Shown here: in pieces, positions 42,799 to 54,239 of the stretch
Position numbering within the stretch: position 1 is the stretch's first letter
How the letters are laid out: each line of letters opens with the position of its first letter
Assembly (NCBI RefSeq): GCF_002933355.1
Contig: NZ_PDKU01000002.1
Coordinates: 1 to 64,000 of the forward strand
Direction of reading: 5' to 3'
Length of the DNA: 64,000 bases
Source of the DNA: Candidatus Pantoea edessiphila
GTDB taxonomy: Bacteria > Pseudomonadota > Gammaproteobacteria > Enterobacterales > Enterobacteriaceae
Program-made: the position numbers and the translations under genes
Notes under the pieces: model-generated
Seen by the model: the letters and a program-made list of their open reading frames with translations, nothing else
What the model was told of the DNA's origin: nothing
The model's database searches: none

Positions 42799-42823
42799 GG
42801 CAGGCTGAAAAAATAGCGTTGCC
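42799..42823 (+). promoter_or_regulatory. Leader hairpin upstream of pnp
   Basis: GGCAGGCT (42799-42806) can pair with AGCGTTGCC (42815-42823) with one bulge, 23 bp before the pnp start. In E. coli the pnp leader forms a stem that RNase III cuts, allowing PNPase to repress itself; this stem could be its counterpart (inference). The leader is less AT-rich than surrounding intergenic DNA, which suggests conservation. Confidence 0.4.
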
Positions 42824-42845
42824 CTCAAAGCTGAGGAATTTGATT

Positions 42846-44966
42846 TTGTTTAATCCGATCTCACGAAAATTCCAATACGGTCAACATACCATCACTTTAG
42901 AAACTGGTATGATAGCAAGACAAGCTACTTCAGCCGTCATGGTAAATATGGATGACACTACAGTATTTGTAACAGTTGTAGGTCAAAAAAAAATTAAATC
43001 TGAACAAGATTTTTTCTCCCTTAATATAACCTATCAAGAGCGTAGCTATGCAGCTGGTCGTATTCCAGGAGGTTTCTTTCGTCGTGAAGGAAGACCGAGT
43101 GAAAGCGAGATTTTAACAGCTCGTTTAATTGATCGTCCTATTAGACCTCTTTTCCCAGAAAATTTTAATGACGAAGTTCAATTAATAGCTACTGTACTTT
43201 CCGTAAATCCTCAAATACATCCAGATGTGGTTGCTATGATTGGAGCTTCAACAGCTCTATCTTTGTCAGGTTTACCATTTAATGGTCCTATAGGTGCTGC
43301 TCGTGTTGGTTATATTAATGATCAATATGTATTGAATCCTACTGTCAACGAGCTTAAAGAATCTCGTTTAGATTTAATAGTAGCTAGTAGTAAAAATGCT
43401 GTTCTTATGGTTGAATCTGAAGCGAAAATTTTAACTGAAGAACAAATGTTGAGTGGTATAATTTTTGGTCATAATCAACAACAAGTTATAATAGATAATA
43501 TCAATGAATTAGTAAAAGAGACAGGTAAGTCTTCTTGGGATTGGGAGCCAGAGATAACTGATGATACATTGACATCACGTATTGAAAAATTATCTAAAAA
43601 CAGATTAAGTAATGCTTATTATATAACTGAAAAACAAAAACGTCATGAAGAAATTAATTTGATAAAAAATAACGTTATCACTACAATACAAACTGAAGAT
43701 GAAAATATATCAGATATTCAAATTCATAAAGTACTACATTCTATAGAAAAAAATATAGTAAGAAATCGTATAATAAAAGGTGAACTACGAATTGACGGCC
43801 GTAAAAAAGATATGATTCGTAGTTTGGATATTCGAACTGGTATATTGCCTCGTACTCATGGTTCAGCTTTGTTTACTCGTGGAGAAACGCAAGCTTTAGT
43901 TACTACAACTTTAGGTACTACAAGAGATGCTCAAAACTTAGATGAATTAATGGGAGAACGTACTGATAATTTTTTATTTCATTATAATTTTCCTCCATAT
44001 TCTGTAGGAGAAATAGGACTTGTTGGTTCACCTAAACGTCGTGAAATAGGCCATGGAAGATTAGCAAAACGTGGAATATTAGCTGTTATGCCTAGTGAAG
44101 AAGATTTCCCCTATACTATTCGTTTAGTGGCTGAAATTACTGAATCTAACGGTTCATCTTCTATGGCTTCTGTATGTGGAGCATCTTTAGCGCTTATGGA
44201 CGCTGGAGTACCAATTAAGTCTGCTGTTGCAGGTATTGCAATGGGTTTAGTAAAAGATAACAAAAGTTTTGTTATTCTGTCTGATATTTTAGGTGATGAA
44301 GATCATCTCGGAGATATGGATTTTAAAGTAGCAGGTAGTTGTGAAGGTATTACTGCATTACAAATGGATATTAAGATAGAAGGGATTACTCGTGAAATAA
44401 TGCAAATTGCTTTAAATCAAGCTAAAGAAGCTAGATTACATATTTTAAAAGCAATGGAGCAAGCTATAAGTACACCTAGGAATGAAATTTCTGAGTTTGC
44501 ACCACGTATTTACACTATTTACGTAAGTCCAGCAAAAATTAAGGACATAATTGGTAAAGGAGGTTCAGTAATTCGTACCCTTACAGAGGAAACATGTACT
44601 AATATTGAACTAAAAGATGACGGTACTATAAAAATTGCAGCTACTGATAACTCAAAAGCTGAGGCAGCAATTCAAAGAATTAAAGAAATTACTTCAGATG
44701 TAGAAGTAGGCCGTACTTATGTTGGTAGAATAACTCGTATTGTTGATTTTGGTGCTTTTGTTAATATTAATAGCAATAAGGAAGGTTTAGTGCATATATC
44801 TCAAATAGTTCACAAACGTATTGATAAAGTATCTGACTATTTAAAAAATGGTCAGGAAGTATTAGTTAAGGTTATAGAAATTGATCGTCATGGACGTATT
44901 AGATTAAGCATTAAAGATGCTATAAAATCTGATTTAAATATAGAAAAAATTGTATCAAATAAATAA
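42846..44966 (+). CDS. pnp: Polyribonucleotide nucleotidyltransferase (PNPase)
   Basis: PNPase degrades RNA 3' to 5' by phosphorolysis and is a degradosome component in E. coli. The 706-residue product (E. coli 711) has two RNase PH domains (VVGQKKI and [29 protein letters not shown]; the catalytic [17 protein letters not shown]), then KH ([15 protein letters not shown]) and S1 domains. The start is taken as TTG 42846: [20 protein letters not shown] aligns with E. coli MLNPIVRKFQYG, GAGG lies 9 nt before it, and the E. coli gene also uses TTG. The frame is open to a TTG at 42819. Confidence 0.95.
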   Translation: MFNPISRKFQYGQHTITLETGMIARQATSAVMVNMDDTTVFVTVVGQKKIKSEQDFFSLNITYQERSYAAGRIPGGFFRREGRPSESEILTARLIDRPIRPLFPENFNDEVQLIATVLSVNPQIHPDVVAMIGASTALSLSGLPFNGPIGAARVGYINDQYVLNPTVNELKESRLDLIVASSKNAVLMVESEAKILTEEQMLSGIIFGHNQQQVIIDNINELVKETGKSSWDWEPEITDDTLTSRIEKLSKNRLSNAYYITEKQKRHEEINLIKNNVITTIQTEDENISDIQIHKVLHSIEKNIVRNRIIKGELRIDGRKKDMIRSLDIRTGILPRTHGSALFTRGETQALVTTTLGTTRDAQNLDELMGERTDNFLFHYNFPPYSVGEIGLVGSPKRREIGHGRLAKRGILAVMPSEEDFPYTIRLVAEITESNGSSSMASVCGASLALMDAGVPIKSAVAGIAMGLVKDNKSFVILSDILGDEDHLGDMDFKVAGSCEGITALQMDIKIEGITREIMQIALNQAKEARLHILKAMEQAISTPRNEISEFAPRIYTIYVSPAKIKDIIGKGGSVIRTLTEETCTNIELKDDGTIKIAATDNSKAEAAIQRIKEITSDVEVGRTYVGRITRIVDFGAFVNINSNKEGLVHISQIVHKRIDKVSDYLKNGQEVLVKVIEIDRHGRIRLSIKDAIKSDLNIEKIVSNK

Positions 44967-45481
44967 TTATTGCATTAAATATATTTAATATCATTATTTT
45001 AAATAATATTAAGTAAAAAAATGAAATATTTTATATACAATATAACTTTTCAGATATTATAATATAGATCTATTGGTTTAATAAAATTAGTTGAGTATTA
45101 AATTAAACCATAAATATTTAAGATTATTAAATTATAGAAATATAAAATGAAAATTATCTTTATTAATTATAATAACATATAGATATAAAACAATTTTTTA
45201 GATTTTAGTTAGTATTAGTATATTTTAGTTTAATAAATATTAAAATCTTATTTTTTAAAACTACAATTGTCTTGCAAATATTTATTAATATAATACAATT
45301 TAATGTATTTAATTAATGTATTTAAAAACCATGATCATAAAATGATATGATGATGTATTTTTCTTTGTGTTAGTACTTTTCTTTTAATCCAATCTATATC
45401 GTTAATAAAAATATTACATATTACAAAAAAATCATTTTAATTTAAACTAGCTTCTTAATTACTTAGAGGAAAATACATTGC
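44967..45481. other. Intergenic region pnp-deaD, no gene recognised
   Basis: About 515 bp, very AT-rich. nlpI lies here in E. coli and is not recognisable. The stretch may in part be a long deaD leader, since E. coli deaD has a long 5' UTR. Confidence 0.5.
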
Positions 45482-47254
45482 ATGACCGATATTAAAATAA
45501 CTTTTAATGATTTTGGTTTAAAATCTGAAATACTTAAATCGTTAAAAAACATGGGCTATAAAAAGCCTTCTCCAATTCAAATTGGTTGCATTCCCTATTT
45601 ACTATCTGGTCATGACGTATTGGGAATGGCTCAAACAGGGAGTGGTAAGACTGCAGCTTTTGCTTTGCCTTTATTAAACAACATTAATCATAATATAAAA
45701 ATGCCACAAATTTTAGTTTTAGCTATAACCAGAGAACTAGCAATTCAAGTTGCCGAGGCTATTACAAAATTCTCTCAATACATTCGAGGAATAAATATAG
45801 TTGCTATTTATGGTGGTCAACGTTACGATATACAGTTACGTGCATTGCGTCAAGGACCACAAGTAATTGTTGGAACTCCTGGACGCCTTTTAGATCATTT
45901 AAAACGTGGTACGTTAAATTTGTCAAAATTAAAAGGATTAGTTATAGATGAAGCAGACGAGATGTTACGTATGGGTTTTATTGAAGATGTAGAAAATATT
46001 ATAGAACGTATTCCTGGAAATCGTCAAACTGCTCTATTTTCTGCAACTATGCCAGATGAAATTCGTCGTATAACTAAACGTTTTATGAAAAATCCTCAAG
46101 AAGTACGTATAAAATCAAGTATAAAAACACAACCAGATATTAGTCAAAGCTATTGGACAGCATGTGGTCGTAAAATTGATGCACTGATTCGTTTTTTAGA
46201 AACTGAAGATTTTGATGCTGCAATTATTTTTGTACGTACTAAAAATGCTACTGTAGAAGTAGCTAATATTTTAGAAAAACACGGATATAATAGTGCTGCA
46301 TTGAATAGTGATATAAACCAGTCATTACGTGAACAAACATTAGAGCGTCTTAAAGATTCTAGAATTGATATATTAATTGCAACTGACGTTGCTGCACGTG
46401 GTTTAGATGTTGAACGTGTTAGTTTAGTTATTAATTATGATATCCCATTAGATGTGGAATCTTATGTACATCGTATTGGTAGAACTGGTCGTGCAGGTCG
46501 CGCAGGTCGTGCACTTTTGTTTGTTGAGAATCGTGAACGTCGTTTATTACGTAATATCGAAAAAAGTATAAATAAAACCATAACAGAAGTTAAATTACCT
46601 AATGCTGAAGTACTAGGTCAACGTCGTTTAGCTAAATTTACAGAAAAAATAAAAAAACAGCTTCAAAATAACGATCTGGATCAATACCGTAGATTACTCT
46701 CTAAAATGAATCCAGAAGAAAATTTAGATATGGAAACTTTAGCAGCAGTATTGCTAAAAATAGCTCAAGGAGAACGTCCTTTAGTGCTACCTAAGGATAT
46801 ACCATGTACTGTGAATCGTAATAAATTACATAACCGTAATGATAATCGTCATGCAAGAGAATTAAAAAATATACGTAATACTAAAACAGAAAAAAATCAT
46901 TATAATAATTTAAGTATTAATATGAATGAAATGCTACTATACCGTATTGAAGTAGGACGTAATGATGGAGTTGAAGTTCGTCATATCGTAGGAGCTATTG
47001 CAAATGAGGGTTCCATTAGTAGTCGCTGTATTGGAAATGTTAAATTATTTAATACTCATTCAACTATAGAATTATCAAAAAGTATTACATGTAATGTCAT
47101 GCAATGCTTTAATAGAACACGTATTTTGAATAAACCAATAAATATGCAATTAATAGGTGATTCACAATTAAGTAAAGGAAGTATAAATCGTAATTCTAAT
47201 CGAAATCATAGGCATTTTACTGTAGAACGCAGAAGCATTTTTAATAAATCATAA
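45482..47254 (+). CDS. deaD: DEAD-box RNA helicase DeaD (CsdA)
   Basis: DeaD unwinds RNA in 50S assembly and mRNA decay, especially in the cold. The 590-residue product (E. coli 629) has Q-motif KKPSPIQ, motif [42 protein letters not shown] and [13 protein letters not shown], then the RNA-binding domain [20 protein letters not shown]. Odd: motif Ia, normally APTRELA, reads AITRELA. The Arg/Gly-rich tail of E. coli is reduced to a short Asn/Arg-rich end. Its terminator is at 47304. Confidence 0.95.
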   Translation: MTDIKITFNDFGLKSEILKSLKNMGYKKPSPIQIGCIPYLLSGHDVLGMAQTGSGKTAAFALPLLNNINHNIKMPQILVLAITRELAIQVAEAITKFSQYIRGINIVAIYGGQRYDIQLRALRQGPQVIVGTPGRLLDHLKRGTLNLSKLKGLVIDEADEMLRMGFIEDVENIIERIPGNRQTALFSATMPDEIRRITKRFMKNPQEVRIKSSIKTQPDISQSYWTACGRKIDALIRFLETEDFDAAIIFVRTKNATVEVANILEKHGYNSAALNSDINQSLREQTLERLKDSRIDILIATDVAARGLDVERVSLVINYDIPLDVESYVHRIGRTGRAGRAGRALLFVENRERRLLRNIEKSINKTITEVKLPNAEVLGQRRLAKFTEKIKKQLQNNDLDQYRRLLSKMNPEENLDMETLAAVLLKIAQGERPLVLPKDIPCTVNRNKLHNRNDNRHARELKNIRNTKTEKNHYNNLSINMNEMLLYRIEVGRNDGVEVRHIVGAIANEGSISSRCIGNVKLFNTHSTIELSKSITCNVMQCFNRTRILNKPINMQLIGDSQLSKGSINRNSNRNHRHFTVERRSIFNKS

Positions 47255-47303
47255 ATAAATTCGATATTTTAGCTTTTTATAAAAAATAATTTTCAATATG
47301 ATT

Positions 47304-47334
47304 AAAAAGGAACTTCATCTGTTAGTTCCTTTTT
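47304..47334 (+). terminator. Rho-independent terminator of deaD
   Basis: AAAAAGGAACT (47304-47314) pairs with AGTTCCTTTTT (47324-47334) around a 9-nt loop. The T run is in the right arm. It lies 50 bp after the deaD stop. Confidence 0.8.
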
Positions 47335-47403
47335 CCTAATTATAAAATAAAAATACTTACTTAAGTACTAATTGATTTTAAAAATTTCATGGACTAAAAG
47401 AAT

Positions 47404-47832
47404 GTGTATAATTACTCTTGTATCTTAAATTTTTTAAAACAACAACACATATTGTCATTATGTTGTTTTTATGAAAATAATTTATGGTGTGCTAACTGTT
47501 TTTACGTATTCAAAGAAAACAATATGTCTCTTTTATTTATGACAAATTTGGATACAAAACACGGTTTATATTTGTCAAATAATCCTCACATAGTTGGAAC
47601 AATTAATAATTGTACAAAAAATATATCTTTAATAAAGGGAATACAATATACAGGCTTCGTTTCAATATTAACAGGATATAAAGAAAAAAAAGCATTATGT
47701 CATTATTATAAACGTTTTCCAATGTTACATACGCTTGATTCGTCTATTTGGTCAATAAATTTAAATGAAATAAAAATGACCGATAATACAGTTAAATTCG
47801 GAAATAAAATTATTTGGTACAGAAAAAAATAA
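47404..47832 (+). CDS. yhbP: UPF0306 family protein YhbP
   Basis: A 142-residue soluble protein that aligns with E. coli YhbP (147 aa), a UPF0306 protein of the FMN-binding split-barrel type with unknown role. Shared segments are LKQQH near the start, LWCANCFYVF (E. coli LWCANAFYLF), TKHG, VGTINN, ISLIKGIQYTGFV, YYKRFP and the well-kept LNEIKMTDNTVKFGNKIIWYRK. It begins at GTG 47404, supported by alignment at the N-terminus; an ATG two bases earlier is out of frame. yhbP is a near neighbour of deaD in E. coli, so this is the end of block B. Survival of an uncharacterised gene is notable. Confidence 0.85.
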   Translation: MYNYSCILNFLKQQHILSLCCFYENNLWCANCFYVFKENNMSLLFMTNLDTKHGLYLSNNPHIVGTINNCTKNISLIKGIQYTGFVSILTGYKEKKALCHYYKRFPMLHTLDSSIWSINLNEIKMTDNTVKFGNKIIWYRKK

Positions 47833-47886
47833 AATAACCAGTAAAATCAAGATGATCAGGTTATTAGAAGGATTCTTATTGATTTT

Positions 47887-48273
47887 TTAAAATCGCATAG
47901 CAATTGCTTCAATCTCAATTAAAGCTCCTTTTGGAAGTTTAGAAACTTCAACACAAGAACGTGCTGGAAATTTAGATTGATTTTCTATAAAAAACAATTC
48001 ATAAATTGAATTTACTGTATCAATATCATTGATATTTTTTAAGAAAATTGTAGTTTTAACAATATTTTTTACTTGTAATCCTGCTGTTTCAATAATTGCT
48101 TTTACATTATCTAGTGTTTGGCGTGTTTGCTTAGATATTTGATTATGAATCATACCTGTAATTGGATCTATCGGTATTTGGCCAGAAGTAATAATTATAT
48201 TACCTAAATCTATACCTTGAACATAAGGTCCAATAGGAATGGGTGCTTTTTTTGTTTTTATTTCGTAAAACAT
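47887..48273 (-). CDS. ridA: 2-iminobutanoate/2-iminopropanoate deaminase
   Basis: RidA hydrolyses reactive enamine/imine intermediates released by PLP enzymes such as threonine dehydratase, protecting branched-chain amino acid synthesis. The 128-residue trimeric-type protein (E. coli 128) has APIPIGPYVQGIDLGN, IITSGQIPIDP, TLDNVKAIIETAGL and the substrate-binding ARSCVEVSKLPKGALIEIEAIA. It lies next to the pyrI relic and pyrB, matching E. coli order ridA-pyrI-pyrB. Confidence 0.95.
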   Translation of the reverse strand: MFYEIKTKKAPIPIGPYVQGIDLGNIIITSGQIPIDPITGMIHNQISKQTRQTLDNVKAIIETAGLQVKNIVKTTIFLKNINDIDTVNSIYELFFIENQSKFPARSCVEVSKLPKGALIEIEAIAMRF

Positions 48274-48383
48274 TTTTATTCCTAAATATATTTAATTATT
48301 GACTTTATTTAATATTATCTCTTGACATATAAATTCACTTTCATAATAAAGAAAGATAAATATTTAGCTTTATACATTGTTAA

Positions 48384-48618
48384 TCACATTGTAATACTAT
48401 GTATATACAAAGTTAATTTTATTAAATTTTTATTACCTATTAAAATCAGATGGTAAATTTAAACCAACAGTAACATGTTGTTTTATATTCTTTAATTAAA
48501 GAAATGAAAATAATTTTATACCCATCTGTTATATAATATGATCTATAATAGTACTTCTTTTGCTTTTGATTGCTGATAATTGAATATGAACCAGTAGTAG
48601 TTGATTAATTGTATTCAT
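48384..48618 (-). pseudogene. pyrI: pyrI relic (aspartate carbamoyltransferase regulatory chain)
   Basis: On the minus strand just after pyrB, an ATG at 48618 opens a frame reading ...LSAIKSKRSTIIDHI, then a TAA at 48531-48529, QMGIKLFSFL, a TAA at 48498-48496, and LKNIKQHVTVGLNLPS. This aligns without gaps to E. coli PyrI: VEAIKRGTVIDHI, QIGFKLLSLF, LTETDQRITIGLNLPSG. A one-base shift near 48438 then leads into GNKNLIKL (E. coli GRKDLIKI). The C-terminal zinc domain is not recognisable in the rest of the interval to 48274. At least two in-frame stops and one frameshift make it non-functional, so the retained catalytic trimer PyrB has lost its CTP/ATP allosteric partner. Confidence 0.85.
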
Positions 48619-48638
48619 ATCTTTATATTATTCATAAT

Positions 48639-49574
48639 TTAAATTATAGGTTGATCATGTAAAATTAATGCTAATAAAGCTTGTCGAGTATACATTCCAT
48701 TTTTAGCTTGATGAAAATATCCGGCGTGAGGGGTTTTATCTACTTCAACCCCAATTTCTCCAACACGTGGTAAAGGATGAAGAATTTTCATGTTCATACG
48801 AGCATTTTCTAAATCACTAAATTGCAAAACTAAGTTTGAGTCAGTATTGAATAATTCTGGATTTATAATACGCTCTTTTTGTATTCTAGTCATATAAATG
48901 ATATCTATGTGAGCAATTATTTCATTAATATTAGTATAATACGACCAAGAAATATTTTGTTTATCAAGCATGTTAATAATTTCATTAGGCATGGATAGAT
49001 CAGGATGAGATATAAAAAAGAAACGATTACCCTTAAATTTAGCTAGAGCTTGAGTAAGTGAATGTACGGCTCGTCCATATTTTAAATCACCTATTATAGC
49101 TACATTCAAATTGGTCACACGATTTTGTGTTTCATAAATAGTGTATAAATCAAGTATAGTTTGTGTTGGATGCTGATTAGATCCATCACCTGCATTTAAC
49201 ACTGGAATACCATTAGAAAATTTTGCTGCTAAACTTGTAGCACCCTCTTGTGGATGTCTCATTATAATAGCATCTACATATTTACTAATTACTGAAATAG
49301 TATCAATAAGAGATTCGCCTTTCTTTCCTAAAGAAGTAGTATTGACATCAGTAAAACCAACTACTGAAGCACCTAAGCGATGGATAGCTGTTTCAAATGA
49401 CAGACGAGTACGGGTAGATGCTTCAAAAAAACAACTAGCTATTACTCTATGTTTTAATAATTCTGGTCTTGGTTTAGCTTTTATTATTTCTGTAGTACGC
49501 AGCATAAGCATTAATTCAGTAGAACTAAAATCATTTATTGAAATAATATGTTTATGGTACAATGTATTGGACAT
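48639..49574 (-). CDS. pyrB: Aspartate carbamoyltransferase, catalytic chain
   Basis: PyrB joins carbamoyl phosphate and aspartate, the committed step of pyrimidine synthesis. The 311-residue product equals E. coli PyrB in length. It has the carbamoyl-phosphate site [23 protein letters not shown], the HPQEGA loop, [20 protein letters not shown], and the [15 protein letters not shown] segment. Its regulatory partner pyrI is a relic immediately downstream, so the enzyme should run as free, unregulated trimers. I see no clear pyrL attenuator upstream. Confidence 0.97.
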   Translation of the reverse strand: MSNTLYHKHIISINDFSSTELMLMLRTTEIIKAKPRPELLKHRVIASCFFEASTRTRLSFETAIHRLGASVVGFTDVNTTSLGKKGESLIDTISVISKYVDAIIMRHPQEGATSLAAKFSNGIPVLNAGDGSNQHPTQTILDLYTIYETQNRVTNLNVAIIGDLKYGRAVHSLTQALAKFKGNRFFFISHPDLSMPNEIINMLDKQNISWSYYTNINEIIAHIDIIYMTRIQKERIINPELFNTDSNLVLQFSDLENARMNMKILHPLPRVGEIGVEVDKTPHAGYFHQAKNGMYTRQALLALILHDQPII

Positions 49575-49745
49575 ATATTTCTTTTCTTCCTTTTATTTTT
49601 CATTAGGATATAATACAACGTTAGATCAGAAATAAACAATATAATAAAAATTTTTATTTATCATTTATATTAATTAAATCAATTAATAAATTATTATTGT
49701 TTATTTTCAAAATATCTTACATACAATTAAAAAATAATAAAGATG

Positions 49746-50753
49746 TTAAGTTTGATTAAGAGTTGCTACCATAATAGCTTTGATAGTATGAAGTCTGTTT
49801 TCTGCTTGATCAAACACAATACTACTTTTTGATTCAAATACATCATTACTGACTTCAATACCATTTTGAAAATGATATTTTATTGATAATTCAGCACCAA
49901 GTACAGTATTTCTGTCGTGTAAAGATGGCAAGCAATGTAAAAATTTAATATTAGGGTTGTTGGTTAATTCTAACATTTGATTATTAACTTGATATTGTCT
50001 TAATAAATGAATGCGTTCATCCCAAATTTCTTGTGATTCTCCCATAGATACCCAGACATCAGTATATATAAAATCTACGTTTTTTACACCTTCTTTAAGA
50101 TTGTCAGTGAAAATTATTGTGCCTCCGTTTTGTTGAGATATTTTAATACAATCTTTAACAAATTGATTTTGTGGCCAAAATTTTTTATGTGTTAATATTT
50201 TTAAGTTAAACCCATACAAAGCTGCCGCTTCTATTATACTGTTACATATGTTGTTTTTTGCATCACCTACATATACTAATTTTATTTCGTTCAATGCTGT
50301 TTCTGGTAGATGCTCTTGCATAGTTAGAAGATCAGCAACTAATTGAGTAGGATGAAATTCGGTTGTTAAACCATTCCAAACTGGAACACTAGCATATTTT
50401 GCTATTTCTTCTATTAATTCTTGATTAAATCCTCGATATTGAATTCCATCATATATCCTACCTAGTATTCTTGCTGTATCTTTGATTGATTCTTTATAAC
50501 CAAGTTGAGTAGTTTTTTGATTTAGATAAGTCACATGGGCACCTTGATCATAAGCAGCTACTTCAAACGAACATCTAGTACGAGTAGAATTTTTTTCGAA
50601 GATTAATACAATGTTTTTTCCTTGTAAATATTTTATTTCATTTTTATTTTTTTTATGTTCTTTTAATTTAGAAGACATTTTAATCAAATAATTTATCTCA
50701 TTTGAAGAAAAATCCAGTAATCTTAAAAAATGACGTTTATATAATTGACACAT
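49746..50753 (-). CDS. argI: Ornithine carbamoyltransferase
   Basis: OTCase makes citrulline from ornithine and carbamoyl phosphate for arginine synthesis. The 335-residue product (E. coli 334) has the carbamoyl-phosphate site [45 protein letters not shown], the DVWVSMGE ornithine loop and the catalytic HCLPSLHD. Odd: GDARNNMGNS of E. coli reads [11 protein letters not shown] chose ATG 50753 because [10 protein letters not shown] aligns with E. coli MSGFYHKHFL and GGAG lies upstream. argG is missing from its usual place after leuU, so where the rest of the pathway is encoded cannot be seen here. argF is the alternative name of the E. coli paralogue. Confidence 0.95.
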   Translation of the reverse strand: MCQLYKRHFLRLLDFSSNEINYLIKMSSKLKEHKKNKNEIKYLQGKNIVLIFEKNSTRTRCSFEVAAYDQGAHVTYLNQKTTQLGYKESIKDTARILGRIYDGIQYRGFNQELIEEIAKYASVPVWNGLTTEFHPTQLVADLLTMQEHLPETALNEIKLVYVGDAKNNICNSIIEAAALYGFNLKILTHKKFWPQNQFVKDCIKISQQNGGTIIFTDNLKEGVKNVDFIYTDVWVSMGESQEIWDERIHLLRQYQVNNQMLELTNNPNIKFLHCLPSLHDRNTVLGAELSIKYHFQNGIEVSNDVFESKSSIVFDQAENRLHTIKAIMVATLNQT

Positions 50754-50906
50754 ACAATTCTCCATTGCATTATAAAATGATATCAATAGTGGCAACAATT
50801 GTATTAATTTGAAAATTAAATAAAATAATATTATCGCTTCTTAATATAAATTCTTTTATAATTATTATAAAAATTGTTTTAATAGTTATATTTACAATAA
50901 TATAAA

Positions 50907-53762
50907 TTATAGGTTTTGTATTTTAGTTTTTTGATTTATTAATTTTTCTTTTTTTTGTTCCATTTCTTTTATTTTATTTTGTTCTTGTATTACAATCGTT
51001 TTCGGAGCAAGAGAAATAAAATTACTATTAATAAATTTGGATTTTATTTTCTTAATTGCTAAATCAACTTTTAGTATTTCCCTGTTTAAACGACTTAATT
51101 CTGTATTTTTATCTATTACTTCAGTTAATGGAATTACAATTTCAGCTTCTTTTATGATTTTAGTTGCCAAAACTGGACCTTTTTCTTTTGTGAATAAAAT
51201 AGTTAATGTTTTTAAATTTGCTAATTTTGTTAAAATAATATTGTTAGATGTTACAAGATTAATAACTGATTGAGAACAATTAACTAAAGATAAATCTATT
51301 AATTCATTTGCTTGTAAATGTATTTCTTTCCGAAGATTACGTATCGCAATGATAAATTGCTTAATCCAGCTAAAATATTTTTTAGATTCTTGATCATCTC
51401 TTTTATCCTTGTAACAAGGAAATGATTGATACATTATTGTATCTTCATTAAGATTTTTAAATATTTTTATTTTTTGCCATATAGCTTCAGTAATAAAAGG
51501 AATGATAGGATGAGCTAATCTAAGTAAAGATTCTAATACAAATAATAAAGTGTATCTTACAGAATTAATATTACATTCTGTTCCATTCTTTAATACTATC
51601 TTAGCTATTTCTATATACCAATCACAAAATTCATTCCAAGTAAAATCATATAATGTATTAGCTGCAATATCAAAACGATAAGAATCAAGTGCATTCCTAT
51701 AAAATTTTGTTACGTCATTAAACTTAGTTAAAATCCAGCGATCTGAAACTGATAATTTAATATCTTTATGATTTTGACTAATATTAAAATCATCTAAGTT
51801 AATTAGTACAAAACGACTAGCATTCCATATCTTATTACAAAAATTACGATAGCCTTCTAAACGATTCATGTCCCAATTAATATCACGACCAGTTGACGTT
51901 AAAGCAGCTAAGGTAAACCTCAAAGCATCAGCACCTGATGGTTTTATTCCATATGGAAACTGTTTTTTTGTGCTTTCCTGAATTTTTTTAGCTAATTGAG
52001 GTAATAACATATTACTAGTGCGTTTTTTTAATAGTTCTTTTAATGAAATACCATCTATTATATCAATTGGGTCAATCACATTACCCTTAGATTTTGACAT
52101 CTTTTGACCTTTTTCATCTCTAATTAAACCAGTCATATAGATAATTTTAAAAGGTATTTGAGGATTACCATTTGAATCTTTGATGATATACATTGTCAAC
52201 ATAATCATACGAGCTATCCAGAAAAAAATGATATCAAAACCACTTACTATAATATTAGTAGGATGAAACATATTAAGCAGTTTATTATTTTCTGGCCAGC
52301 CTAAAGTAGAAAAAGTCCACAAAGCAGATGAAAACCAGGTATCTAGTACATCATTATCTTGCCATAATATGGTATTAGGATCTAAATTGTTTTTCTCTCG
52401 TACTTCTTTTTCTGTTAAAGCAGCATACACTTTACCATGATTTGAATACCAAATAGGAATACGATGTCCCCACCATAATTGCCTTGAAATACACCAGTCT
52501 TGAATATTATACATCCAAGAGAAATACATATTTTCGTACTGCTTTGGTATAAATTTTATATCTCCTTTTTTTACTGCTTTAATTGCCATATATGCCAATG
52601 GTTTAGTTTTAATATACCATTGATTAGTTAACATAGGTTCAATAATTACTTCGCTTCGATCACCATAGGGAACACTTACAATATGAGATTCGATTTTTTC
52701 TATTAAACCCAGTTGCTTAATGTCCTTTATAATAGCTTCTCTTGCTACAAAACGATCCATTTTTCTAAATTTAATAGGAATTTCAATATTGTAGTTACTA
52801 ATTTTTAAACCTTTTGTATCATAAATTTGAACATATTCACAAATACAACCAGTTAGAGTAAAAATGTTAATCATATGTAATTTATGACGACAGGCTACTT
52901 CATAATCAATAAAATCATGCGCAGGAGTAATTTTTACACAGCCAGTTCCTTTATTTATATCTACAAATTCATCACCAATAATGGGAATCTCTCGTTTTAA
53001 TATTGGTAATATAACTGATTTTCCAATAAGATTGTTATAACGAAAATCATTAGGATTGACTGCAACTGCAGTATCACCCAGTAACGTTTCGGGACGAGTA
53101 GTAGCAACTACTAAATAATTTTCACCATTAACAGTTTTAACACCACTGGAAAGAGGATATCGAATATACCAAAATTTACCTTCAACGTTTTTGTTTTCTA
53201 TTTCTAGATCGGAAATTGCAGTGCACAATTTAGGATCCCAATTTACTAATCTTTTACCACGATAAATCAATTTGTCAGTATAGAGACGAATAAATACTTC
53301 TTTTACTGCTTTAGAAAAGCCATCATCCATAGTAAATCTTTCACGTTCCCAATCCACTGAATTACCAAGACGACGCATTTGGTTATTAATAGTACTACCT
53401 AGTTCTTTTTTCCAATTCCAGATTTTTTTAATAAATTCATCACGTTCATAGTCTTGTCTTAGCTTGCCTTCTTCTGTTTTAATCTTATTTTCAACAATGA
53501 TTTGAGTTGCAATACCAGCATGATCGGTACCAGTTTGCCATAATGTATTTTTACCTTGCATCCTATTATAACGAACAATAATATCAATTATTGTTTGTTG
53601 AAAGGCATGACCCATATGTAAACTACCAGTTACATTTGGTGGCGGTAACATTACACAGAAACTTTCTTTATTAACATCCTCACTTGGTTTAAAATAGCCG
53701 CTGTTTTCCCAATGTTCATAAATAGTTTGTTCAAATGTTTTTGGATCGAATTGTTTTTCCAT
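50907..53762 (-). CDS. valS: Valyl-tRNA synthetase
   Basis: ValRS charges tRNA-Val and edits misactivated threonine. The 951-residue product equals E. coli ValS in length. It has the class I HIGH-type motif in [15 protein letters not shown], the editing (CP1) domain with [22 protein letters not shown] in [14 protein letters not shown], the anticodon-binding domain, and a C-terminal coiled coil (about 885-951) rich in Lys, Ile and Asn. It starts 12 bp after holC's stop in the holC-valS direction; the order pepA-holC-valS is conserved. Confidence 0.97.
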   Translation of the reverse strand: MEKQFDPKTFEQTIYEHWENSGYFKPSEDVNKESFCVMLPPPNVTGSLHMGHAFQQTIIDIIVRYNRMQGKNTLWQTGTDHAGIATQIIVENKIKTEEGKLRQDYERDEFIKKIWNWKKELGSTINNQMRRLGNSVDWERERFTMDDGFSKAVKEVFIRLYTDKLIYRGKRLVNWDPKLCTAISDLEIENKNVEGKFWYIRYPLSSGVKTVNGENYLVVATTRPETLLGDTAVAVNPNDFRYNNLIGKSVILPILKREIPIIGDEFVDINKGTGCVKITPAHDFIDYEVACRHKLHMINIFTLTGCICEYVQIYDTKGLKISNYNIEIPIKFRKMDRFVAREAIIKDIKQLGLIEKIESHIVSVPYGDRSEVIIEPMLTNQWYIKTKPLAYMAIKAVKKGDIKFIPKQYENMYFSWMYNIQDWCISRQLWWGHRIPIWYSNHGKVYAALTEKEVREKNNLDPNTILWQDNDVLDTWFSSALWTFSTLGWPENNKLLNMFHPTNIIVSGFDIIFFWIARMIMLTMYIIKDSNGNPQIPFKIIYMTGLIRDEKGQKMSKSKGNVIDPIDIIDGISLKELLKKRTSNMLLPQLAKKIQESTKKQFPYGIKPSGADALRFTLAALTSTGRDINWDMNRLEGYRNFCNKIWNASRFVLINLDDFNISQNHKDIKLSVSDRWILTKFNDVTKFYRNALDSYRFDIAANTLYDFTWNEFCDWYIEIAKIVLKNGTECNINSVRYTLLFVLESLLRLAHPIIPFITEAIWQKIKIFKNLNEDTIMYQSFPCYKDKRDDQESKKYFSWIKQFIIAIRNLRKEIHLQANELIDLSLVNCSQSVINLVTSNNIILTKLANLKTLTILFTKEKGPVLATKIIKEAEIVIPLTEVIDKNTELSRLNREILKVDLAIKKIKSKFINSNFISLAPKTIVIQEQNKIKEMEQKKEKLINQKTKIQNL

Positions 53763-53774
53763 ATTTTTATTTTA

Positions 53775-54221
53775 TTAAATTACTGTAATTTTAAATTTAA
53801 AACCTAATTTACGATATTCTCTGTAACGAATACGAGCTAGTTTTTTAAGATGATCTTCCTGGGGGACAAAATCTATTATTTCATTAACATCACCAATACA
53901 ATTGGTAAAATTGATAAATAAATTAATTAAAATATCGTAAGAAAAAAAATTAATTTTATTTTGTGAACATATTATTTCTATTGGTCCTCGACCAATTATT
54001 CCTTCTTTAAATAAATTATGAGGGATAAAAGCATTTAATGGATCTTTCCATAAATTTTTATCAATTCGTATAGCTTGCTTAATGTTCTCACAGTAAATTA
54101 ATACTCGTTTTCCTTGATACCAATATTTTCTAGCTATATAAGATGTCAGTGTTTCAAAGTAATTTAAACTGCTGCAACTTAATATATGGGATTTTATAAC
54201 ATAAAATATTACTTTTTTCAT
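53775..54221 (-). CDS. holC: DNA polymerase III chi subunit
   Basis: Chi binds the SSB C-terminal tip and, through psi, the clamp loader, helping primer hand-off. The 148-residue product (E. coli 147) has YIARKYWYQGKRVLIYCENIKQA, the LWKDPLNAFIPHNL segment and DFVPQEDHLKKLARIRYREYRKLGF near the end, matching the family well at the C-terminus. It lies between pepA and valS, as in E. coli. HolD, its partner, is at 57023. Confidence 0.93.
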   Translation of the reverse strand: MKKVIFYVIKSHILSCSSLNYFETLTSYIARKYWYQGKRVLIYCENIKQAIRIDKNLWKDPLNAFIPHNLFKEGIIGRGPIEIICSQNKINFFSYDILINLFINFTNCIGDVNEIIDFVPQEDHLKKLARIRYREYRKLGFKFKITVI

Positions 54222-54239
54222 AATATTTATAATAAGATG

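Noticed and set aside
42819-42845. Extended N-terminus of PNPase from TTG 42819
   Set aside because: The extra nine residues have no family counterpart, and the TTG at 42846 has the GAGG site and the E. coli-like start.
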